A stretch of DNA of 64,000 nucleotides from a bacterium (GTDB lineage: Bacteria; Armatimonadota; UBA5829). Numbering within the stretch: the first letter of the stretch is position 1; every line of letters begins with the position of its first letter. The position numbers and the translations under genes were made by a program. Positions 51,474 to 59,370 of this stretch are shown piece by piece. Location of the stretch: assembly GCA_021371935.1 (NCBI GenBank), contig JAJFVF010000009.1, positions 1 to 64,000 on the forward strand, given 5' to 3'. The notes beneath the pieces are model-generated. The model was not told the origin of the DNA, searched no databases, and saw nothing but the letters and a program-made list of their open reading frames with translations.

Positions 51474-53512
51474 GATACCTCCGAGTGATGGCCTAATACG
51501 GCCGCAGCCAAAGCAATCACGCTCATCAGCGCGATCGATACAACCAATAGAAAGACATACTGCTCCGTTACGCCTGTCTGAATGTAGCGCAGTCCGCGCC
51601 CGGCAGTGCCTGTTATCCAGCCAGTCAGGTTGACCAAGCCGTCAACGATATTCCTGTCGCACCATCCCCAAACTTTTGATATGACAAGTGAAAGATAACC
51701 GACGCCGTTTACTATAACATAGTCGATTATCCACTTATCGAACCAGAACAAGATGCCCGCGACGAGCATAATTCCACGAATGACCGTGGCGTGATATATC
51801 TCGTCGATGTAATATTTATTTTCGACTATATTAGCCAGCCAGCCGAATACGGGCTCCAGCTTTTCAATCTTTATGACATGCCACTTCCAAATCATTGTGG
51901 CAAGCAGTATTCCCAACAGAGCAGCGCTTGTCCCAATCAAGAACACAGGGACATGGAAGCCGTGCGGCATGTGCGCACTATCGAGCACATTTTCGAGAAC
52001 CATTTCATAGTGGTGTCCAAGTACGGGAGCCATAGAGTGCTCGAAAGCATTCTCGAACGGCGTTCCGACATATCCGGCGCATATCGCCAGCGCAGCAAGG
52101 ATCGCCAGAGGCACAAGCATCACCTTCGGGCTTTCGTGCGCGTGAATCTCATGGTTCTTTGGCTCGCCATGGAAGGTCATATAGATCAGACGGAACATAT
52201 ATGTGCTGGTGATGAATGCGCCGATGGCGCCTGCCCAGAAGACAATCTTATTGGTGTGGAACGCAACCGTGAGAATCTCTTCCTTGCTCCAGCCGCCTGC
52301 AGTCACAAACGGGATTCCGCACAACGAGAGCGTAGCAATAAGAACTGTCCAGTATGTCCAGGGCATTTTGTTTTTGAGTCCGCCCATCTCGCGCATATCC
52401 TGAGTGCCTGTGCCATGGATCACACTACCCGAGCCGAGGAAGAGCTGCGCCTTGAAGAACGCATGCGTCATCAGGTGGAAGATGGCGGCCACATAGCCGA
52501 ACACACCCAGAGACATTATCATATATCCGAGCTGGCTCACAGTCGAGTAGGCAAGCACCTTTTTGATATCATTTTGAGCAATGCCGATAGTGGCCGCGAA
52601 TAACGCGGTGAAAGCTCCAATATACGCGACTACTGTAAGTGCGATCCCACTGGTGTCAGCAAGATATACCGGATACATCCTAGCGACCAAATATACGCCT
52701 GCCGCAACCATTGTGGCGGCATGGATCAATGCCGAGACCGGAGTAGGACCCTCCATGGCATCTGGGAGCCAGACATGCAGTGGAAACTGCGCTGATTTTC
52801 CCACAGCCCCGCAAAAGAGCAGCAGCCCTGCAAGCCCGGCCAGAGGAATTGCCCATGGTCCGATATGCACCAGCGCCTGCATTTTATCCAGGTTCTCGAA
52901 CACCCCGCTTGAGCCGAAGAGATTGAACGAGCCTGTTTTGATAAAAAGCAGCATCATACCGGCCATAAACCCGACATCGCCGACTCTGGTCACCAAAAAT
53001 GCCTTCTTTGCTGCACGCATTGCAGAGGGCTTTTCAAACCAGAACCCGATCAGCAGGTAGCTCGTCAGGCCGACAAGTTCCCACGCCATGAACATCAGCA
53101 ATATGTTATTAGCGATCACCAGCGTGAGCATCGCTGCAGAGAATAGCGAAACATACGCAAAATATCTCGGGTAGCGCTTGTCGCCGTGCATATAGCCGAC
53201 TGAGTAAATCAATACCATCGATGCGACAATCGTCACCACCAGCAGCATTACGCACGAAAGCGCATCCACACTGAATCCCATATCGATATTGAAGCTGCCG
53301 ACCGGCATCCAGGGAATTGTCACGCTCAGCGGGTCTTCATGTACTCCGCCGACAAACCATGTTGCTGCGACCCATGCAGCACCCACCAGTGAGAGGAGCA
53401 TACCGGTTATGGCGACATATGCTCCCTGTCCGGGCAGTTTTTTGCCGAACGCGATGATGAGCGCGAAGGCGACAACCGGCAACACGGGTATCAGCCAAGT
53501 GTAATCAATCAT
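51440..53512 (-). CDS. nuoL: NADH-quinone oxidoreductase subunit L
   Basis: A 690-residue subunit with the antiporter core plus the long lateral helix at the C-terminus. Landmarks are GFSVDALSCVMLLVVTIVAS, MFMAWELVGLTSYLLIGFWFEK, KSAQFPLHVWLPDAMEGPTPVSALIHAATMV, KKVLAYSTVSQLGYM and GGWSKEEI. The C-terminal part (about 560-690) holds the amphipathic helix and anchor. GTGGAGCG precedes the ATG. The gene is separated from nuoK by a 3.3 kb insert, unlike the usual uninterrupted nuo order. Confidence 0.95.
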   Translation of the reverse strand: MIDYTWLIPVLPVVAFALIIAFGKKLPGQGAYVAITGMLLSLVGAAWVAATWFVGGVHEDPLSVTIPWMPVGSFNIDMGFSVDALSCVMLLVVTIVASMVLIYSVGYMHGDKRYPRYFAYVSLFSAAMLTLVIANNILLMFMAWELVGLTSYLLIGFWFEKPSAMRAAKKAFLVTRVGDVGFMAGMMLLFIKTGSFNLFGSSGVFENLDKMQALVHIGPWAIPLAGLAGLLLFCGAVGKSAQFPLHVWLPDAMEGPTPVSALIHAATMVAAGVYLVARMYPVYLADTSGIALTVVAYIGAFTALFAATIGIAQNDIKKVLAYSTVSQLGYMIMSLGVFGYVAAIFHLMTHAFFKAQLFLGSGSVIHGTGTQDMREMGGLKNKMPWTYWTVLIATLSLCGIPFVTAGGWSKEEILTVAFHTNKIVFWAGAIGAFITSTYMFRLIYMTFHGEPKNHEIHAHESPKVMLVPLAILAALAICAGYVGTPFENAFEHSMAPVLGHHYEMVLENVLDSAHMPHGFHVPVFLIGTSAALLGILLATMIWKWHVIKIEKLEPVFGWLANIVENKYYIDEIYHATVIRGIMLVAGILFWFDKWIIDYVIVNGVGYLSLVISKVWGWCDRNIVDGLVNLTGWITGTAGRGLRYIQTGVTEQYVFLLVVSIALMSVIALAAAVLGHHSEVSWIPPITGFFH

Positions 53513-53540
53513 TCGCTGCGCTCCACTTCTCGGGTTGCGG

Positions 53541-53566
53541 GTTTTGAGTTATGAGTTTTGAGTTAT
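53541..53566. repeat. Short tandem repeat at the edge of the nuo insert
   Basis: GTTTTGAGTTAT occurs twice with a period of 14 bases (53541-53552 and 53555-53566) in the 75-base gap between nuoL and the membrane hypothetical. Confidence 0.6.
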
Positions 53567-53587
53567 TCATGTATTCAGTTTGCGTTG

Positions 53588-54043
53588 TTATTTATTGTTA
53601 TCCTGAATTGAAGGAGGCGGCCCTCCTAACAAACGAAAAGCAAATGTCTTAGGTTCATCTATGGGCAAAATACCGATATCTCTTCTTATTGCCCTTATAA
53701 ATTGGCTTAAAAGTAAATCATGCTCTTCTTTCAGTATGTGGCCTTTTGAATTTGAAATGCCATCCCAGAATGCTAAAAACGCATCAATGACGTACTGTGG
53801 AGCGGCTAATCCAACAGTATTAAATGCCTGAGCCATTCTTAGGTGTGCATCTCTACTATTATTATCAATAGCAACATCAGATATTGCTGAGAGCAATTCA
53901 TTATAATGCTCCAGCTTGCGTTTGCGCCAGTCAGCTTCGATCTCTTTCTTCCTGGTAAAGTAATATGTCAGTGTCGGAACAGCTACTCCGACCAAAACAC
54001 TTCCGATAACAGTAAACGCTGTAGGCCACACTGAGCTTTGCAT
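53588..54043 (-). CDS. Hypothetical protein with one membrane anchor
   Basis: A 151-residue protein. One hydrophobic segment lies at about residues 8-28 (AFTVIGSVLVGVAVPTLTYYF), followed by a charged TRKKEIEADWRKRKLEHYNELLSAIS helix and a helical cytoplasmic domain. The topology resembles small anchored proteins often found near phage-defence or toxin loci, but I recognise no family. It lies two bases behind the HicB-like gene and belongs to the insert between nuoL and nuoK. Confidence 0.6.
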   Translation of the reverse strand: MQSSVWPTAFTVIGSVLVGVAVPTLTYYFTRKKEIEADWRKRKLEHYNELLSAISDVAIDNNSRDAHLRMAQAFNTVGLAAPQYVIDAFLAFWDGISNSKGHILKEEHDLLLSQFIRAIRRDIGILPIDEPKTFAFRLLGGPPPSIQDNNK

Positions 54044-54045
54044 CT

Positions 54046-54264
54046 TTACGCCACTTTATAAATCGCAGGTCGGTATTTTGGCCTTGGCACGGGTTTGCCC
54101 TCTGCACGAGCGGCTTCCAGCCACGCATCCTTGGCTGTCTGCACCTCGGCCAAAGCCTCTTCGGGAGTCTTGCCGAAAGCTGAACACGCCCGAAGATCAG
54201 GAATATCTGCGATGTATCCATCATCTTCTTCACTATAGAATATGTTGATATGATAATCTTTCAT
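54046..54264 (-). CDS. HicB-like protein without HicA partner
   Basis: A 72-residue protein with the HicB partial RNase-H-like fold: MKDYHINIFYSEEDDGYIADIPDLRACSAFGKTPEEALAEVQ is the family pattern, read here in pieces (YSEEDDGYIADIP, CSAFGKTPEEALAEV). HicB is the antitoxin of HicA, but no HicA-like frame lies on either side. The frame is open to 54342; those extra residues are encoded by a dispersed repeat (54291-54373) and read RFLVVPPRND, so the start at 54264 or 54270 is preferred. It lacks a DNA-binding C-terminal domain. Confidence 0.8.
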   Translation of the reverse strand: MKDYHINIFYSEEDDGYIADIPDLRACSAFGKTPEEALAEVQTAKDAWLEAARAEGKPVPRPKYRPAIYKVA

Positions 54265-54290
54265 CTGCATTACAACAAACGTTCCGTATA

Positions 54291-54373
54291 TGTCATTCCG
54301 AGGAGGAACGACGAGGAATCTGCTGTTTGCAATACGATCCAAAAGCAGATCTCTCGCTCCGCTCGAAATGACA
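54291..54373. repeat. Palindromic repeat of the TGTCATTCCGAG type
   Basis: The arms TGTCATTCCGAGGAGGAA...GGAATCTGCT and AGCAGATCTCTCGCTCCGCTCGAAATGACA are imperfect inverted repeats across an 83-base unit, with ends TGTCATT and AATGACA. From memory, near-identical elements are scattered in many unrelated bacterial genomes. Here it sits between the HicB-like and GT87 genes inside the nuo insert. Confidence 0.75.
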
Positions 54374-54384
54374 GCATGCGACCA

Positions 54385-55857
54385 CTACCCAAAGACCTGT
54401 AAATCTTTGATATTCTTTTGATGCTCAGCCAGGTCCACTACAGGCAGACTCGACACTATCAGCATAGCCAGCCCCACGATCCTGTGAAAGCTGAACGGCC
54501 ACACATCAAAAGACGGCGGGAGCAGTATCAGCATGCTTCCCAGGCCGACAAGCCATGGTCTTCGCCTGTGCTGGCATATGATCGCCCATAAAATAACAGG
54601 CACAGCCAGCACATAGTGATGCTCCCAAACCAATGGCGATAGAACAAGCGCCAGTGCCAGTAGATCAACTGCATGTCCCGTAAACCGAATAGTATCGGCC
54701 TGGCCGATATCGCCACAGGTTTTTGCCTGTAATGCAAAAGACCTCTCTCGTACCACGATCCTGGATGTAGTATATATCAATGCAGCAATTGCTGAAAGGC
54801 GCCACAAGAGCAATGCTATCACAAAAGCGCCCCGACTTGTAACGCCGGTCGACATGAACCATGCTGACCGCACAATGATATTATACAAACTGTTATCACG
54901 GCTTGTTGAAAACACTGGAAATCCGCTTGGGAAACCCCTGAAGAAATCCAGATACCATAGCCATATATCGAAATTTCTGCGTAAGCCTACATCCAGAGCA
55001 ATAATAGCAAACATCGCAACTGCAAAGCCGGCCAGCGTGCGCCACCGCCGCGTGATGATAACAGGCAGCAACAGTACTACCGGATACAGCTTAATACACA
55101 CACCAAGCGCGAGTACCGCTCCTGCCAGAAATGGCCGTTTCTTTCCCATAGCCAGGACATATAATATTGCAACCAGCATCAACAGGTTCGCCTGGTTCCA
55201 TCTGAGTGTTCGGATTAATGGGATATCGAACACAAACACCGCAGCCACAAGCAGCACAGGCAGAATCCCTTTGCCGCCGAGCACTTTTACGAACCTTACA
55301 CTAAGCAAATATGCTGCTATCGCAAGAAAGAACTGAGCGCATTGCCATAAATAAAATATAGATGAACATATATCTGCATCGGACGCTCTGGCTCCGATTG
55401 CATCCGTGATCCCAACTAAGGCTTGATGCACACCGGCCATTGCTTCAGCAAGCACCGGAGGATACAAATAGCCAGTGCCGCTATATGGGTTCTGACCAGC
55501 CAAGACCTTTTCCGCTGCTGAACGGTAGCATTCATAATCGCCCGTTTTGCGTGTGCATTCGCTGATGAGCATCGCCATATGCGAGAAAACCAGTACGAAC
55601 AGCACAACCGATACAATGCCGACCAGACCGGCAGATCTGCGTCTTTTGATCTCTACATAAGCAACAACTGCCAGCGCAGCCATCGAGCAAAAGCCGAACA
55701 GCTCGAACACCTGGTAAGACTTGCCACATGAACTGCCTATACTCGGCAGGCCGCTACAAGCCATAAGCAGTGGCAATATGGCTATACACGCTGCAAGCAC
55801 ACCATACAGCGCCCACGTTTTCCAATCGTATACAAAACTGTCATTGCCGGTGTCCAT
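54385..55857 (-). CDS. GT87/DUF2029-type membrane mannosyltransferase-like protein
   Basis: A 490-residue polytopic membrane protein with about 11 segments. YECYRSAAEKVLAGQNPYSGTGYLYPPVLA is the signature periplasmic loop of polyprenol-phosphate-sugar-dependent GT-C enzymes of family GT87, with the acidic D/E residues nearby, and LRWNQANLLML is another landmark. Probably transfers mannose or a similar sugar from a lipid carrier outside the membrane. It lies in the nuo insert, next to a YjbH-like gene, so the two may serve a surface glycan. GGGGTC lies ahead of the ATG. Confidence 0.78.
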   Translation of the reverse strand: MDTGNDSFVYDWKTWALYGVLAACIAILPLLMACSGLPSIGSSCGKSYQVFELFGFCSMAALAVVAYVEIKRRRSAGLVGIVSVVLFVLVFSHMAMLISECTRKTGDYECYRSAAEKVLAGQNPYSGTGYLYPPVLAEAMAGVHQALVGITDAIGARASDADICSSIFYLWQCAQFFLAIAAYLLSVRFVKVLGGKGILPVLLVAAVFVFDIPLIRTLRWNQANLLMLVAILYVLAMGKKRPFLAGAVLALGVCIKLYPVVLLLPVIITRRWRTLAGFAVAMFAIIALDVGLRRNFDIWLWYLDFFRGFPSGFPVFSTSRDNSLYNIIVRSAWFMSTGVTSRGAFVIALLLWRLSAIAALIYTTSRIVVRERSFALQAKTCGDIGQADTIRFTGHAVDLLALALVLSPLVWEHHYVLAVPVILWAIICQHRRRPWLVGLGSMLILLPPSFDVWPFSFHRIVGLAMLIVSSLPVVDLAEHQKNIKDLQVFG

Positions 55858-55869
55858 TGAAACCGACCC

Positions 55870-55969
55870 CTAAGTAAATCACGGTTGGTCACTTGCGTAT
55901 CACTATAGTTTTTTACGCCGGTAAAACCACATACAATCGTGCAATTTACTGACCGTAAATTGCTTAGCT
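55870..55969. repeat. About 100-bp element with terminal inverted repeats, copy B
   Basis: The left end CTAAGTAAATCACG and right end CCGTAAATTGCTTAG correspond to those of copy A (26144-26244), as do the inner CTTG(C)GTATCA, ACATAC and GTGCAATTTAC. The length is the same within a base. It fills the gap between GT87 and YjbH-like genes; the right end overlaps the YjbH-like stop codon. Confidence 0.65.
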
Positions 55970-56801
55970 ATAGTCCTGCAACGTAGCTGAACCCCCAGCA
56001 ATATTCAGGCTGACTGTCGGCCATAACTCCAAGGTCTATAACAAAGCCGGGAAGCACATCAGGATATATCCGAAAACCGGTATCAAAGATGAACCGTCCA
56101 GGGTGATCGCTGGTGCCCTTCTTGTCGGCATGATAATACATGTCTCGGAAATTCAGATAGGGCGAGTCCCACATGCCCTCGGCCACAAAACTGATACTGG
56201 GCGACAGTGCCATCTCCATACCAAAGAGAGCCGCCAGTCTCTGATCATCTTTCGTAATGCCTAATGTGCCGTCCACAAAGCGACCGGTATCCTGCTTATA
56301 GACAAGCCTTTTGGTCGCAAGCAGGAAGTACTTAGTGCCGTTATTTACGTCAGTAAACGGGCCGACATCCTGCATGTCATTGAATATATCTCTCACAGCC
56401 AGCGCCACAGCCGGACGGCTCTTTGTCTCATCACAAATACGCCACTTCGCGCTGAAATTGCTGAAGCTCTCGTTCGATAGAGTAGGAGTGAAGTTGTCAC
56501 CGGCAGTCAGCATATCCCTTATGTAACTGCCCGATATCTCCACACGATCCGAAAGACCATATGTCATTGTTGCCCGTATTTGTCTGTCAAGGAACCGGCC
56601 ATTACCTATAAACTCGGCATGTCGAGACTCGTTATATCCCATGGCAAGCTGTCCGCGGCCTAAACTGCGAGCAGTCGGCACTACATAAAGACCCGAAAGG
56701 CCATGCCATGATGTGGTCGTTATCTGATACGTCTGCTGCTGAGCAAAACAAGCCGCGCTCAGCAACAAAAGCACGACCACACAAGCAAAAACCCTTCGCA
56801 T
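55968..56801 (-). CDS. YjbH-like outer-membrane protein (second)
   Basis: A 277-residue exported protein; signal peptide MRRVFACVVVLLLLSAACFAQ. The mature start SWHGLSGLYVVPTARSLGRGQLAMGY is the classic YjbH opening, followed by beta strands (IRATMTYGLSDRVEISGSY, KWRICDETKSRPAVALAVRDIFND, TKYFLLATKRLV). It is a paralogue of the protein at 42176-42994. YjbH proteins are part of exopolysaccharide export modules. Here it lies between nuoK and GT87, far from the main polysaccharide locus. Confidence 0.78.
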   Translation of the reverse strand: MRRVFACVVVLLLLSAACFAQQQTYQITTTSWHGLSGLYVVPTARSLGRGQLAMGYNESRHAEFIGNGRFLDRQIRATMTYGLSDRVEISGSYIRDMLTAGDNFTPTLSNESFSNFSAKWRICDETKSRPAVALAVRDIFNDMQDVGPFTDVNNGTKYFLLATKRLVYKQDTGRFVDGTLGITKDDQRLAALFGMEMALSPSISFVAEGMWDSPYLNFRDMYYHADKKGTSDHPGRFIFDTGFRIYPDVLPGFVIDLGVMADSQPEYCWGFSYVAGL

Positions 56802-56824
56802 CCATTCTCTCCTGGAAGTTTCTT

Positions 56825-57148
56825 TTACATCTTCATCGCGCTGATCTTGTCGGCGTCGATGTGCTGTTCGTTTCTATATATGTTGATTACGATTGCTAGC
56901 CCAACGGCAGCCTCGGCAGCAGCCAGAGTAATTACAAACACTGCAAAGACCTGACCTGCAATCACGGGCAGTTTCAGGTACGATCCGAACGCGACCAGAT
57001 TAAGGTTGGCTGCGTTGAGCATCAGTTCTATCGAAAGCAGCATTCCTATTGCGCTGCGGCGTACCATCATGCCGAATAGCCCTATGCAAAATAGCATTGC
57101 GCCGACAGTCAGGATCCAGCTTATCGGGATGCCGTATGCGCTATGCAT
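56825..57148 (-). CDS. nuoK: NADH-quinone oxidoreductase subunit K
   Basis: A 107-residue membrane subunit with three helices. FGMMVRRSAIGMLLSIELMLNAANLNLVAF holds the conserved membrane glutamate, and FAVFVITLAAAEAAVGLAIVINIYR the second one. ATG at 57148 has AAGGAGG nine bases before; the in-frame TTG at 57154 is less likely. It overlaps the end of nuoJ by eight bases. Confidence 0.93.
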   Translation of the reverse strand: MHSAYGIPISWILTVGAMLFCIGLFGMMVRRSAIGMLLSIELMLNAANLNLVAFGSYLKLPVIAGQVFAVFVITLAAAEAAVGLAIVINIYRNEQHIDADKISAMKM

Positions 57149-57677
57149 CTTCAATATCCTCCTTGGCTATCACCACAGCCCCGATCAAAACTGCCAGCAG
57201 GACCACGGACGCAAGCTCGAACGGAAATACATACGGCTGGAGCAGCGCGGTTGCCACCGCGTCTATTCCCGCGCCCGACTTGGCGGGTCCGCCAGCTGAT
57301 ATTTGTCTGACCCATACCGAGTTTGCGACGGTCACGAACAAAAACAAAAACATAACACCCGCTGCGGCGGCAGCAAGCAACGGATTATAAATAGCCTGTG
57401 AGAACCCGATCTTCATGACCCTGTGCGACAGGAATATCGCCAGGATAATCATAGTCGTGATCGCGCCGACATATATCATAACCTGCACGGCAGCCAAAAA
57501 CGGTGCATTCATCAGAGCATATATACCGGCAACACCAAATAGCATCAGTCCAAGACACAGCGCCGCGCGCAGTATGTTGGGCAGCAGCACCACGCCTATT
57601 GCCGAGAGCACAGTAATGCCTGCAACGGCTATGAAAGCTACCTGATATCCTGTTATATAGAATCCAAATATATGCAT
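57141..57677 (-). CDS. nuoJ: NADH-quinone oxidoreductase subunit J
   Basis: A 178-residue membrane subunit with five helices. VQVMIYVGAITTMIILAIFL is the pi-bulge helix segment typical of NuoJ, and VVLLAVLIGAVVIAKED is the C-terminal helix. The acidic tail EDIEDA carries the ribosome site of nuoK. It follows nuoI with two bases between. Confidence 0.93.
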   Translation of the reverse strand: MHIFGFYITGYQVAFIAVAGITVLSAIGVVLLPNILRAALCLGLMLFGVAGIYALMNAPFLAAVQVMIYVGAITTMIILAIFLSHRVMKIGFSQAIYNPLLAAAAAGVMFLFLFVTVANSVWVRQISAGGPAKSGAGIDAVATALLQPYVFPFELASVVLLAVLIGAVVIAKEDIEDA

Positions 57678-57679
57678 AT

Positions 57680-58174
57680 CTACTTGTTGGATGATGATTT
57701 CTCATCATCGGGTTCGGGTAATGGCGGCAGCTCGCCGCCAAGTTTATTCAATTTTTCGAGATCGTATATCATTCCTTCGCGGGAAAGGCATGCCAGTTCA
57801 AACGTGCGGGCAGGCTTGAGACATCCCTTAGGGCAGACCTCCATGCACAGCCCGCAAAACATGCATCGTGATATGTCTATGGTAAACTTCGCAGGCTTGC
57901 GATCCTTTGGGTCTGTCTTGTCGACCTCGACGGTTATGATCTGCTCCGGGCACATCCTGGCGCATGCGCCGCATGCGATGCAGTCCGATCGCCCTGTCTC
58001 GGGTCTCACCGGCAGAGTCGGCATCCCACGATAAGCCTCTGGAAGCTGAGGTTTCTGCTCAGGATAAAGCTCGGTCACACACGGGCGCAAAACGCTCCAG
58101 TTTACTGCAGTGACCTTCAGTCCTTTTATGATACTCACAAACGAGTTTTTTATGTCATTGAGTATGGTAGACAT
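57680..58174 (-). CDS. nuoI: NADH-quinone oxidoreductase subunit I (two [4Fe-4S] clusters)
   Basis: A 164-residue ferredoxin-type subunit. Two CxxCxxCxxxCP motifs (CIACGACARMCPEQ and CMFCGLCMEVCPKG) bind clusters N6a and N6b that pass electrons towards quinone. An N-terminal amphipathic segment contacts the membrane arm. Its start overlaps the nuoH stop by one base. The C-terminal tail EPDDEKSSSNK is unique and flexible. Confidence 0.95.
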   Translation of the reverse strand: MSTILNDIKNSFVSIIKGLKVTAVNWSVLRPCVTELYPEQKPQLPEAYRGMPTLPVRPETGRSDCIACGACARMCPEQIITVEVDKTDPKDRKPAKFTIDISRCMFCGLCMEVCPKGCLKPARTFELACLSREGMIYDLEKLNKLGGELPPLPEPDDEKSSSNK

Positions 58175-59217
58175 TATTTATGCATCCAGAAAACCACATA
58201 CGCGCCGGTCAACAGCAGATTAACGAGCCCGGTCGGTATAAGAGCTTTCCATGAAAGGTTCATAAGCTGATCGACACGCACACGAGGCAGGGTCGAGCGA
58301 ACCCACATAATGAAAACGACCAGCACCCAGCACTTCGCCATAAACCAGAACAGCGATACTGCCGAGAATGCTATTCCCGTAAGCTGACCGCCGAGTATAT
58401 GAAGTGGAGGCTGATAACCACCCAGGAAGAGCGTCGTTATTATTGCAGCCAGAGTAAAGGACTCGGCGAACTCAGCCAGGAAAAACAGTGCGAACTTCAT
58501 CCCCGAGTATTCAGTGTTGAAACCGGCGACAAGCTCCGATTCGGCTTCCATAATATCAAATGGCGTGACGTTGATCTCAGCGAACCCTGCTATGACCAGC
58601 ATCAGAAATGCCAACTGCAGCATCGGGAAACCAGTGAACAGGTTCCAGTGCCAGAACCCGCCTGCCTGGTTTTCGACTATGATGTTAAGGTCAAGTGAAC
58701 CGTTAACCAGCACAGGCACGACCAGCGCGAGAATAATCGGGACTTCGTATGATATCAACTGTGATGCGCCACGAAATGCGCCCAGCAGAGACCACTTGTT
58801 GTTGGATGCCCATCCGCCCACTATAATCCCAATTACGCTGATCGAGGAGATTGCGCTGATATACATCACGCCGACATTGAGACTCTGCGCAGTAAGCCCA
58901 GCGCCGAATGGAATGACTACATATACCAGATATGAGGGGATGAACACCAGCGCAGGAGCAATGGTGAAGAGCCACTTGTCTGCGCCTTTTGGAATGATAT
59001 CTTCCTTTTGAAAGAGTTTCAGAGCATCGGCGACCGTCTGCGCCACGCCCCAGGGACCGGTTCGGTTTGGTCCAAGACGCGATTGAATGCGGGCGATGAC
59101 CCATCTGAGCTTGAGAACCAGATACAGCACCGCCACGAGCATAAACACAAGCACAACAATAGCAATTGCTATCAGCTTGCCCAGTTCCAGTGCCAGGTCA
59201 ATGAGGATTTGGTTCAT
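58174..59217 (-). CDS. nuoH: NADH-quinone oxidoreductase subunit H
   Basis: A 347-residue membrane subunit that links the peripheral arm to the proton channels. ARIQSRLGPNRTGPWGVAQTVADALKLFQKEDIIP is its hallmark quinone-site loop (read here as SRLGPNRTGPWG and DALKLFQKEDIIP), with ASNNKWSLLGAFRGASQLISYE and EINVTPFDIMEAESELVAGFNTEYSG following. It is the first gene of the array. Subunits A-G are not in the window. GTAGGGG precedes the ATG; a consensus promoter and a hairpin lie upstream. Confidence 0.96.
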   Translation of the reverse strand: MNQILIDLALELGKLIAIAIVVLVFMLVAVLYLVLKLRWVIARIQSRLGPNRTGPWGVAQTVADALKLFQKEDIIPKGADKWLFTIAPALVFIPSYLVYVVIPFGAGLTAQSLNVGVMYISAISSISVIGIIVGGWASNNKWSLLGAFRGASQLISYEVPIILALVVPVLVNGSLDLNIIVENQAGGFWHWNLFTGFPMLQLAFLMLVIAGFAEINVTPFDIMEAESELVAGFNTEYSGMKFALFFLAEFAESFTLAAIITTLFLGGYQPPLHILGGQLTGIAFSAVSLFWFMAKCWVLVVFIMWVRSTLPRVRVDQLMNLSWKALIPTGLVNLLLTGAYVVFWMHK

Positions 59218-59234
59218 ATTGCCCCTACAAGATT

Positions 59235-59259
59235 AAAGCGCTCCCCATAGAGCGCTTTT
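59235..59259 (-). promoter_or_regulatory. Terminator-like hairpin in the nuoH leader
   Basis: AAAGCGCTC pairs with GAGCGCTTT around CCCAT. On the minus strand it is followed by TTTAATCTT, and on the plus strand by TTTTC. It lies between the nuoH promoter and start codon, so it could act as an attenuator or block antisense transcription. Confidence 0.6.
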
Positions 59260-59280
59260 CATACGCATATCAACGGGTTA

Positions 59281-59309
59281 ATTATATGAGTGTGGAGACC
59301 CAGTGTCAA
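59281..59309 (-). promoter_or_regulatory. Consensus promoter of the nuoH array
   Basis: Minus strand: TTGACA (59304-59309), 17 bases, TATAAT (59281-59286). Transcription should start near 59274, about 57 bases before the nuoH start codon. Confidence 0.88.
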
Positions 59310-59331
59310 GGTTCATAGCGAATTCGGTTCA

Positions 59332-59360
59332 TTGCCAGGTAACCTTGCTGCTGCTATAAT
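59332..59360 (+). promoter_or_regulatory. Promoter giving a nearly leaderless GCS2 transcript
   Basis: TTGCCA (59332-59337), 17 bases, TATAAT (59355-59360). The expected start at about 59366-59368 lies only 3-5 bases before the ATG at 59371, leaving no room for a ribosome site. Confidence 0.75.
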
Positions 59361-59370
59361 TGGAATCACG

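Noticed and set aside
54265-54342. First 26 codons of the HicB frame
   Set aside because: They are translated repeat sequence.
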